Positions 22,843-32,800 of a stretch of DNA of 34,435 nt are shown here, piece by piece (positions within the stretch are counted from its first letter, which is position 1; each line of letters starts with the position of its first letter). The position numbers and the translations under genes are program-made. The stretch covers positions 1 to 34,435 of the forward strand of contig JAURQT010000023.1 of assembly GCA_030835985.1 (NCBI GenBank), read 5' to 3'. Source of the DNA: Alphaproteobacteria bacterium (GTDB lineage: Bacteria > Pseudomonadota > Alphaproteobacteria > Puniceispirillales > Puniceispirillaceae). The notes under the pieces were generated by a model that worked only from the letters and a program-made list of their open reading frames with translations, ran no database searches and was not told where the DNA came from.

Positions 22843-25800
22843 ATGCGCATCCTTTATTGGCTAAAAATTTATGTGCGAAGCATTCTTGCGGCTCTTGGCA
22901 TCTGCCTGTTGGCGGCTGGATCCGCCTATGGATTTGATATTGATATCGCAGATGCCACCACCCCGGATGAAAGCGCGGTCGATCAAACCATTGCGGTCTT
23001 TATTTCTTCCCCGCAAGCCAGTAATGTGGACGTTGATTATGCTGTTACAGATGGCACAGCAGTTGATGGCAGTGACTATACCGCTTCAAGCGGGACGATA
23101 ACCTTTAATGCCGGCGAGACAGTAAAACATATTCCTATTCCCATTTTGGCCGATACGCTGGATGAGGAAGATGAGAGCGTTATCATTACCCTGTCCAACC
23201 CGACCAGCGGAACCCTGGTGGATACAAGGGCCATTCTGACCATTACAGATGATGATAACCCGCCGCAACTGAGCATTGCTGATAATTCTACCTCTGAATC
23301 CTCTGGCAGTTTCTCGCTGGCAGCCACACTGGATGCCCCCTCATCAAAACAGATTACTGTTAGCTGGCAAGCTGTCGGCCTGACCGCAACAGATGGTGAG
23401 GATTTCACCGCCGCTTCCGGCACATTGACCTTTGCCCCCAATAGCGTTTCCGAGACTATCACCCTGAATATCGCCAGTGATAGTCTGGATGAAGAGGATG
23501 AGATCATCCGCATTTCCCTATCTAATCCGGTGAATGCCGGCATTGATAGTGGCAATGCCCTTTTAGCTATACTGGATGATGATCCCGAACCTTCTATCAG
23601 CATCGCTGACCTGACCACCACAGATGAAAATAGTGCAACCCTTACCCTCACCCTGTCTGCCCCATCGGCAAAAACCATTTCGGTTCAGGCGGCCACAAAT
23701 GCGCTAACCGCGACCGATGGGGATGATTTTACCGGCTTGTCGCAACCTGTCAGCTTTGCCGCTGGCACGACCCGGCAGACCCTGACGATCTCATTGGTGA
23801 ATGACAGTCTGGATGAGGTAAATGAAACCTTCGACGTGCAATTATCGAACGCGCTAAATGCCAGTATTTCAGATAATCTGGCCGTTGTGACCATCACCGA
23901 TGATGATAGCCCGCCCGCCCTGTCTATCAGCCCGGTCAGTATCCTGGAAGATAACACCAACCTGTCGGCAAATGTGGTTTTGAGCGCGCCTTCGTCCCTG
24001 TCGATTGAGGTTGATTATGCCACCACAGATGGCAGTGCCACAAACGGGTCAGACTATACCGCTGCCTCTGGCCGGTTAACCTTTGCCCCTGGCCAGACCA
24101 GCCAGCCTGTTCTGGTGGCCATCACCCGGGACAGCATTGATGAGATGGATGAGAGCTTTACCATCACGCTGAGCAATCCCGATAATGCCACCATCGCCGC
24201 CGCGCAGGCAGATATGACCATCACCGATAATGATGCCCCGCCCTCTATCTCTATTTCCGATAACAGTACCGCAGATGAAAGTGCATCAAATGCCAGCTTA
24301 ACGGTCAGTTTGAGCGCCGCCTCCGAGCGCGATATCAGCGTTTCCTATGCTAGTTCAGACGGCACGGCCAGCCAAAGCTCGGATTATAGCACTGTATCGG
24401 GGACGCTGACTTTTGCCAGCGGCATTACCGTTCAGACCATTCAAATTCCAATTCTGGCCGATAGCGAGGATGAGGCGAGTGAAACGGTCAATATTACCCT
24501 GTCCAATCCTGTAAATGCGAGCCTCAATGATAATATGGGCGTGCTAACCATCACCGATGATGACAGCCAGCCAGCCATCAGTATCGCAGATGTCACAACC
24601 GCAAATGAGGTTGCGGTGAGCCAGAACATCACCCTGAGCTTGAGTGCGGCTTCCGGCTTGCCGGTGAGTGTGGATTGGGCCACGCAGGATGGGACAGCTG
24701 TTGCAGGCGGTATGTATAATGATTACCGCGCCGATAGCGGGCAGGTTATCTTTGCGCCGGGCAGTACCAGCCAGACAATTGCTATACAGATTCTGGACGA
24801 TAATATTGCAGAAAGTAATGAGAGCTTTACCGTCAATCTGAGCAATGCCAGCAATGCGAGCATCAGTGATAACAGCTCTGTGGTCACTATCAGCGATGAT
24901 GACAGCCTGTCTATTTCAATCGATGATATCACAATTCCCGATGAAAGCGCAGTTATCCGCCAATTTACCGCTACCCTGTCCAACCCGTCTGCCAATGTAA
25001 TAACTGTGGATTATGCGACCCAGGATAACAGCAGCCAGGCAGGCAGCGATTATACAGCCGCCAGCGGCACGCTGACTTTTAATGCCGGGGTGACCAGCCA
25101 GACCATAGATATCCATATCCTGGATGATGCTGGTCAGGAAGCTGTAGAGGTGTTTGCTGTTAATCTGAGCAATGCTACCGGCGGGGCAATTATAGCCGAT
25201 AGTCAGGGACTGGCCACCCTTATCGATGATGATGGCAATGCAGATATTTCCATAGCCGATATCACGGCCAGCGAAACAGCCGGCACGGTCAGCGCAACCG
25301 TCAGCCTGTCTTATGCGATGCCTGTCGCGGTAAGTGTTGACTGGCAAACAGCAGATAACACCGCCCTTGCCGGGACAGATTATGTGCCGGATAATGGCAC
25401 GTTGAGCTTTAATGCAGGGGTGACCAGCCAGACCATTTCCATCACCTTGCTAAGTGATACAGAATATGAGGGGGATGAAAATTTCACCCTTACCCTGTCT
25501 AATGCGCTGAATGCCACCTTAAGTGATAGCCAGGCAGTGATTACCATCAGCGAAGATGACACCCCCCTATCGGCCAGTGAAACAGAAGAGCTGCGCCAGA
25601 ATCTGATATTTGGCAAAAACAGCATCGCCCGCGCAGAAACCCAGTTTATGAACCGGGTTCTTACCCGAAACCGCAATATGCTGTTTGCAGGGAACAGCCA
25701 GGATACACAGCCCAAATTAAGTTTCCAAAATCTGGCCGTTGACTGGAATGACTATAGCCAGGATTTGGATGCGATATTCTCGCTTGATGATCTCAGCAGC

Positions 25801-26580
25801 GATGGGGCGCGCAATCTGTCATGGGAAACCGCTATCTCGCATTCAAAAAATGCCTCCGGGGTTAAAAATACAGCGCTATCTACCGCCATCAATTTCAGCC
25901 ACCGTTTATCGGATCAGATGATGCTGGGCTATATTCTGGGATTTGGCTATTCCGATACCGCAATGAGCGGGTCGATGGTGGGCAGCAATAAAGGCACATC
26001 TGCCTCTATTGGTCTTTATAGCTCCTATAAAATTCAGGAAAGCCTTATTCTGGATTTAATGGCGGCACAAAGTTTCGAGCAAAATAGCCTGGACACCAAT
26101 ATGGGCGGCAAAATCATCACAGGGGAGTTTGACCGCACCAGCACTGTCTTTAGCACTTCTCTGCAAGGGGTATTTAAATTTGCGACCGCAGAATTGCGCC
26201 CGACCTTTACCTATTCGGCTGGCAAATCTGTTTTCTCGCATGCCTATTTTGATATTACTCAGGCAGGCCTGACCTCTACCCAGCAAATCGATTTTGGCAC
26301 AGATGAATATTATTCGCTTTCCTTTGAGCCGGAATTAAAATTGCTTATCGGCAATCCGGCCCGGCTTATCCGGCCATCCGGTTTCAATATGCTGAAATTA
26401 CGGCCAAAATATTTCTGCGAGAAATATAATAGTGAAAGCCGGGAGAGATGCGGCCGCGGCATGGGCATCAGTCTGGCAAACCACCACCCCACCTATTATT
26501 ATAATCAGGATTTAACCTTTGATTATGAAAAGATAGCCGATACCAAAACCTATTCCCTGCGCTATAAAAAGATTTACTAA
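22843..26580 (+). CDS. Calx-beta repeat surface protein with C-terminal autotransporter-like barrel
   Basis: A 1245-aa protein probably exposed on the outer membrane. Residues 1-30 are a signal peptide (two arginines and a lysine early, then ILAALGICLLAAGSAYG). Residues about 31-905 are eight Calx-beta modules of about 109 aa, each with a start like SISIADxTTxDES, a centre like DYTAASGTLTFxxG and an end like TLSNPxNAxxxDxxAxxTITDDD; the acidic DDD ends should bind calcium. Residues about 906-1245 lack these repeats, contain alternating amphipathic strands (LSTAINFSHRLSDQMMLGYILGFGYSDT) and end with an aromatic-rich stretch finishing in Tyr, suggesting a 12-strand autotransporter barrel. One cysteine pair lies near the end. 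It converges on the giant adhesin gene. Adhesion or calcium-dependent matrix formation is likely; function is unproven. Confidence 0.82.
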   Translation: MRILYWLKIYVRSILAALGICLLAAGSAYGFDIDIADATTPDESAVDQTIAVFISSPQASNVDVDYAVTDGTAVDGSDYTASSGTITFNAGETVKHIPIPILADTLDEEDESVIITLSNPTSGTLVDTRAILTITDDDNPPQLSIADNSTSESSGSFSLAATLDAPSSKQITVSWQAVGLTATDGEDFTAASGTLTFAPNSVSETITLNIASDSLDEEDEIIRISLSNPVNAGIDSGNALLAILDDDPEPSISIADLTTTDENSATLTLTLSAPSAKTISVQAATNALTATDGDDFTGLSQPVSFAAGTTRQTLTISLVNDSLDEVNETFDVQLSNALNASISDNLAVVTITDDDSPPALSISPVSILEDNTNLSANVVLSAPSSLSIEVDYATTDGSATNGSDYTAASGRLTFAPGQTSQPVLVAITRDSIDEMDESFTITLSNPDNATIAAAQADMTITDNDAPPSISISDNSTADESASNASLTVSLSAASERDISVSYASSDGTASQSSDYSTVSGTLTFASGITVQTIQIPILADSEDEASETVNITLSNPVNASLNDNMGVLTITDDDSQPAISIADVTTANEVAVSQNITLSLSAASGLPVSVDWATQDGTAVAGGMYNDYRADSGQVIFAPGSTSQTIAIQILDDNIAESNESFTVNLSNASNASISDNSSVVTISDDDSLSISIDDITIPDESAVIRQFTATLSNPSANVITVDYATQDNSSQAGSDYTAASGTLTFNAGVTSQTIDIHILDDAGQEAVEVFAVNLSNATGGAIIADSQGLATLIDDDGNADISIADITASETAGTVSATVSLSYAMPVAVSVDWQTADNTALAGTDYVPDNGTLSFNAGVTSQTISITLLSDTEYEGDENFTLTLSNALNATLSDSQAVITISEDDTPLSASETEELRQNLIFGKNSIARAETQFMNRVLTRNRNMLFAGNSQDTQPKLSFQNLAVDWNDYSQDLDAIFSLDDLSSDGARNLSWETAISHSKNASGVKNTALSTAINFSHRLSDQMMLGYILGFGYSDTAMSGSMVGSNKGTSASIGLYSSYKIQESLILDLMAAQSFEQNSLDTNMGGKIITGEFDRTSTVFSTSLQGVFKFATAELRPTFTYSAGKSVFSHAYFDITQAGLTSTQQIDFGTDEYYSLSFEPELKLLIGNPARLIRPSGFNMLKLRPKYFCEKYNSESRERCGRGMGISLANHHPTYYYNQDLTFDYEKIADTKTYSLRYKKIY

Positions 26581-26801
26581 AGGCAGGCCGGCGTATCGGT
26601 GACAGGAAAATTATGGTCTCCGCTCATCCCCCCCGGACGGCCATGTATGGGGTGAATACACAATTACTGTATTTTTCATAATCGTCCAGGCAGATATGCC
26701 AATTGCATCAAATGGCTCTGGCCAAACTACCCGGCTTTCAAAATATAGACCCGGCTTTCAAAATATAGAGTTGCCTTGCAACCATTGAAGCCTGGCGTTT
26801 T
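26581..26801. other. Convergent intergenic region with a 20-bp tandem duplication
   Basis: This gap separates the stop codons of two convergent surface-protein genes. CCGGCTTTCAAAATATAGAC at 26731-26750 is repeated immediately at 26751-26770 with one mismatch. An AT-rich hairpin AATACA/TGTATT (26655-26673) followed by a T-run could be a weak terminator for the plus-strand gene. No ORF in the gap looks real. Confidence 0.5.
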
Positions 26802-29800
26802 TTAGAGCGGGTTTGCCTGGCTTTCATCTGGTGTGCTATCGCCTGTCAGGCTTGTTTGTTGCAACAGGTTTTCATCTATCTGTAGCCCCCCGGCATTATC
26901 GCCGGCATTACCACCAGCATTATCGCCAGCATTATCGCCAGCATTATCGCCAGTATTATCGCCGGCATTATCGCCGGCTTCTTGCAGATTAATGATATTT
27001 ATCGGCAGGCCATCGCCCAGCCCCTGTTCCAGTATCACGCCGATAGATTGTGTAGCACTTTCAGGATTGAGGGTTTCTGCCTGACCTTGTACGTTATTGG
27101 CAAAACCGCCTCGCAGGTCAAGCTGGCGACCATCCAGGCCTCTGGTAGCGACAGTGGAAACAAAATTAGGCGCAGATTGCGGTGACAGACCAGCGGTAAT
27201 CCCGACCCTCTGATTGCTTCTGTTTAATTGCTCCAGAATACTGGCCACCTGACCCAAAACTTGCTGGTCAGCGGTTTGCTTGACCTGTAGCAGGGAATAG
27301 ACAGGCGAGTAGTAGTTTAACACGCCCGAACAATCCACAAAGGGTCGCTGGAAGGTAAAGCTGAAATTAAACACTGCATTGGTATTGGCAATATAGGCGG
27401 GCAGACCGGTACAGCGATAATCATCCTTGCGGTCGCCGGCCGGCTGTAATGCGCCATTATCAAAGAATCCGGTTGCCGTGCCAGCCTGTAGCCAGCTATC
27501 CGGGGTCAACGCGTTATCTTCCAGCCGGCCAATGCGCGCCTGAAACAGGTTGCTGCCGGCATTGCCCAGATCAAGATACAGATTATCGCGGATATTCCCG
27601 CTATCAATGGCAAAGCTGGAACCGCCTGCTGCCATAGCGGTACGCGGTGCGCTAATCGCTGCGCTATTCATGGACAGATAGGACAGGTTAACATCTGCAT
27701 CTGTGGTTACGCCCAGCATGGCCGCAACGCCGCGCGCGCCATCATTCTTGCCGCCAACTTCCATTACGAGTGTGCCTGAGCCTGTATGCCGGATATCATT
27801 GATATTGGCATATTGATGCGCCCCAAAGCGCAGCCCGCCATTCCCTTGCAACAGGATATCCGGGTTAACATCGCCGCCATCCTGAATATTGCTGGCCAGT
27901 ACGGTTACCGCACAGCCTGTCTGACCATTTCCGCAAGCAGCGTTATTATCCGATATAATGCCGGTGATGGTAGCGTTATCCTGTGCATCTATCCGCAGCG
28001 CCCCTGTACCCATATCCAAACGCGCATCTTCCAAAATCGTTACATTCCGGCCGTTCGTAATCATATCGCCATTTTGAGTGTCCAGGGTGCTGGCCAGCAC
28101 AACATCTTCTACCGCCATTACCCGTAATAGCGCGCCATTGGTGTTGACCGCCCCATCCCCATCTATTTGCAGCGTTTCATAAGAGCGCAAGGTGATATCA
28201 CTGCCATCTGTATCCAGATTACCCTGTATGCGCAGATTTGCCCCCACCGCCACATCCAGCTCGTCTGTCAGGTCAGCTGCGGTCAGGCGCAGATTCTGTC
28301 CCAACGGCCCATACAGCCATGCCCCGCCATTTGTGCTGGTCACCGCGAATTGCGAGCTATCATAATCGGCAGATGCCACATCCAGTGCTTTTTGCTTGCG
28401 GATAAGGGCGGTGTCTGTCGGCAGATAGCGTGTGCCAATATCACCATCGGCTATCAGGCGCACAATATCGCCTTTCACATCCACAATCAGGTCATTTTCT
28501 GCATCAATCATTGCCCCGGGCGAGACAAGATTAACCTCGGCAGGGGAATAGATCTGGCCAATACGCATATCGCCCTGTGCCTCATCTATCCAGATACCGC
28601 CAAGGGCGCGTGCGGTCATTTTATAACTATTGGCAATATCCACCCTGAATGGCAAGCCAGCAGAGCCAATGACTCCATCGCCTGACTCGATTACCGCATT
28701 CTGGCCAGACAGTACCACATTTGCGTCACTGCGGGCATTATTCACATCGCCATTTATTTTCAGGCGCACCTCGCGGCCAGCGGCCAGGGTAAAGATATTC
28801 AGCCCGTATTGGGAATTTTCCCCGCCAATAAAGGCATGACCATCCGGTGCATTAATGGTCACCACCGAATTGGCGTTACGGGTTTCGATATCGATATCCT
28901 GCCTCTGGGTGACGCTCAGTGTGCCGGTAAGCGGGGCGGCTGGCAACGGCTCACCATTTTCATCCAGCTCGGGCTGGGCGGTCAGCGCATCCATATTATC
29001 AAAGGTTACATCATCTGATTCAGCTGCGGTAAGGATAATTTTATCCCCGTCGCTCAGGTTATTGCCAGAGATCACATCCTGAATATCATAAGTGCCAAGG
29101 GTCTGATATTCCCCGATATTGCCGCTATTTGGAACACCGCCTGCATTTACATTCAGCACGATATTATCGCCAATGATATTGGCAGATTCGATATAGGCCG
29201 TGGTATCGGTGGTTTCTTTAAAGGCCACACCGGGCAGCGGGACTTCCAGCTCATGATCTGACCAGAAATAGCCTGCGGTAAATTCATCTGTTTCCTCTGT
29301 AGAGGCCAGATGGGTATAGTTCGGATCATAGGCCGGGTCGCCAAATTTTTCATACGCCTGCTGATAACGGGCTTGCTGGCTGGCTTCATAGGCGGCAATA
29401 CGGGTCGCATCATTATTCAGGGCTGCCTGTTCATCTGCACTGGCATTATAGGCAAAGTTCGGATCATAATCCTGGGCGATATATTGACCATTCGGTGTTT
29501 GCTGGACATCGCGCAGACGCCAGTAATCCTTATAAAGGTCGGTCATCTCGGCATTATAGGTGGCAATCTGGGCGGTGCGTTTTTGTTCTGCATCATTGCC
29601 GCGCAGTTTTAAATCTGTCCATAGATTTAGCAATTCTGCCTGTGTGGTCAGGTCATCTGTTTGCACCTCATTGGCATCGATAATACTGCCAGAAAGGGTA
29701 GTCAGCGTAACATCGCCTATCGCATCCAATGTGCCCAGATATAAATCACCCGCCACTTCGGTGATATCCAGATCGCCGGTGCGCGAGCGGACATTCAAAG

Positions 29801-32800
29801 AGCCCTGATTGTTGGTGTTCACGCGGATGCTGCCGCCGCCAATTTCAGATACTGCACCATACAGGGCTGTCATGGTAATATTATCCCCGGCAATGGCGTT
29901 CACCCCGGTTGCGGTCAAAATATCCTGGCCGGCATACAAGCTGACATCGCCGCTGGCATTGTTTAAATCTGCAAAGCGCAAAGACCCTGTTTCCGAGCGC
30001 AGATGCACGCCGCTGCCAGCTGTTACATCAATGGTATCTGTGCTATCCTGTAGCATCGCGATAGGCGCGAGCGCCGTGCCAACTGTCCCTGATGCATTCA
30101 GAACAAGATCGCCAAATTGCAGATCAGCGGTGGCATTGGTCACCAGAATATCGCCATTATTGGCGGTCAGGCGCACCTGGCTATCGCTGGCAGAGATATC
30201 CCCGTTTATCTGGATGCCCCCGTTTGAGGTGATATTCATCTCGCCGCTATCGGTGCCGATAAATTTCACCGCCACCCGTTTATCAGCCTTTACATCCTGG
30301 TAATAGAACATCGTGCCGGTTTCGGTCTCGTCAGTGAATTGATCCCACCAGCATTTATTGACCAGGAACGGAATACCTTTACATCTGCGATTTCGTGTGC
30401 CGGTGGTTCGGCTATAGCTTTCCTGAATAAATTTCGGACGCATCCGATATTCAGCGTTGGTTGAGGTATCTACCGCGGCATAATCGGCCATGGGCAATTC
30501 ACTGGCTGGCAAGGCAACCGCCCCTGTAAAAGTAGAGGTAGGCGGCACATAGCTGGTCAGATAGCTATGGGTGATGCCAAATGTTTCCCAGGCCGATTTA
30601 TAGGCCAGATAATCGCGCTCTACGCCTATTTCTTCTGCCTGTATCCAGAAATAGCGCAACCCGGAAAGCGGATCATAGCTGGAAAGTCTGCCTGTTGTAC
30701 CATCCAGGCCAGCAACCGCATTCACCGCTGTAGAGCCTTGAGCCCCCTGATTGGAAAGCACGCGGATCACATTGCCTTCACGGGTATATTGAGTGACCAG
30801 AGGATTGCCAAAACCATTATCCCTGGCATTGTCAATCAGCGTAACCTTGCCTTCTATCTCGCCTGTGCTGGCGTAATTAATACGCAGATCTTTAGAAGTG
30901 TTATTAATCACATTATAGGTGCCATAGCCATCCAGTACATTCAGCTGCCCATGGCCGGTACTGATCAGCTTGCCAGCAATGGTAATCTCGCCGCCCTTGG
31001 CTTCCAGACCATTTACCTCGATAACATCATCGGCGCTGTTATAATAGGCATATATCCCGCCTGTGCCCTCGCGGTTTGTGCCATTTGCATTATTATAGGT
31101 GATATCGTTCTGGACAATAATTTGCGAGCTGCCCACGCCGCCCATATCGCTGGTGTTAATAGTGATATCTTTTTGCGCGATCCCGGATTGAATAACACTA
31201 TTCAGATTGATGGTATTGGCGACAATAAAGATTTTGCCTGCTACTATGCTGCTGCTATCCTCGCTGGCTTGCAATGTCTGGGTGTTTGATAAATTGCCTT
31301 GCGTACAGCTTTCCGAATTATTGGGATCCAGCCGCAAATTACCCGCCGCCCCGGAACACCCCCCTGCATCGGCATCGGCCACGCCAATATTATCCAGCCT
31401 GGAAGCGGCGACATTGCCAAAGCCGCCAAGCGATTCCGGATGCGGGCCATATTGGAAAATGCCCGGTGTTTTATCATTCACAAATAATGCGCCGCCTGCG
31501 GTTAGCGATACTTCCGACGCATTGATCTGGCCAAACTGATGGATAGAGCCATGGCGATTGTTGATGGTGACATTCCCGCCCCGATTTTCGATTGTCCCTG
31601 CCAGCATAATCTCAGGGGCGACCACATCCATCTTATGCCCGTTTATCGTTGGATTATAAGAAGAGGCATACGGGTCAAATCGGGAAATAATATCCACATT
31701 GGTGGTGAAATTATTAGGCGACATGGATAGCGCCATATCCACTGCGGCCGATTTATTCTGATTGATATGGCGAATATCGGCGGCATTGCGGATCAGCTGG
31801 TCATTGAAATAGATATTGCCGCCCGGCTGGTTGGGTATCTCGATATTCCGGATACGGATAGGGTTCGGGCTGTCATTGCGAACGGTAATGCTCACCTCAT
31901 GTTCAGAATGCAATGTGCCTGAACCGCTGCCGGCCAGCGTATCGGCTTTGGCCACAATATGCCCTGTGGCAGCAAACAGATTGCCAATTTCGATAATATC
32001 GACATTGCCAGTGTTCAGATTATCGCGCATGGCTTCTAAAAAGGCGATTTCGGTATCAATATTGGTGGCGGTTGCCCCATCTGCCAAATCGTTAATCTGT
32101 GCCGTAATGGCCGCAATTTCAGCATCCAGCATATTTACCGTTGCCGCTGTATCTATATCATCACCGCCATCTGTACTGATATCGCTTTGGAAGCCTTGCA
32201 ATTCAGTGATACGGGCATCGGCATCATCAATAGTGGTTTGATAGACAGCCGGGCAGTCCGGATCGGTATTGGGATCACAGCTTGCCAGCGCATTTTGCGC
32301 GGTTTGCTTTATCGTTTCCTGATCAGCGATTTCATTGGCAATACTCGGCCCTGTATCTGCCAGACCCAGCGCATCTGCCCGTTCATTTTGCAACGCAGTT
32401 CGGCGCGCATCCAGTGCGGCAAAGGCATCCGGGTTCCCTGCCGCTGCCTTGGCATTATTCAGGGCAGCAATTTCATCGCCAATATCATTGGCCAGATTCT
32501 GATCCTTCAAAATTGTCCATTCAACATTTTCACCCGAACGAATACTATCCAGTAATTGAGCAGAATAGCTATCCTCGCGCACGACCAGCTCTGTGCCATC
32601 ATCCAGATACCAGCGCCCGTTTATTTCTGTTACGGGTCGGCGAATAGTTGTGCCATCGCCTGCCAGATCAAAATTGGTGAAATCACGGCCAAAGCCGATA
32701 TATTGCTCGTTAAAGATGCCTGTTTCCGCCCGGCCATCAATTGTAATAGTACCGCCGCCATTTACAATGCTTGAACCAAATCCGTCTTCCACCGGTATGC

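Noticed and set aside
23076-23678. 200-aa minus-strand ORF inside the Calx-beta gene
   Set aside because: It is a Ser-rich antisense shadow of the repeat modules, without family resemblance.
26890-26973. CRISPR-like array
   Set aside because: The 12-bp units are contiguous, have no spacers and are in frame with the adhesin.
29809-30303. Long plus-strand ORFs within 27-34 kb (for example 164, 240 and 172 aa)
   Set aside because: They are antisense shadows of the repetitive adhesin gene, with low-complexity composition and no recognisable domain.
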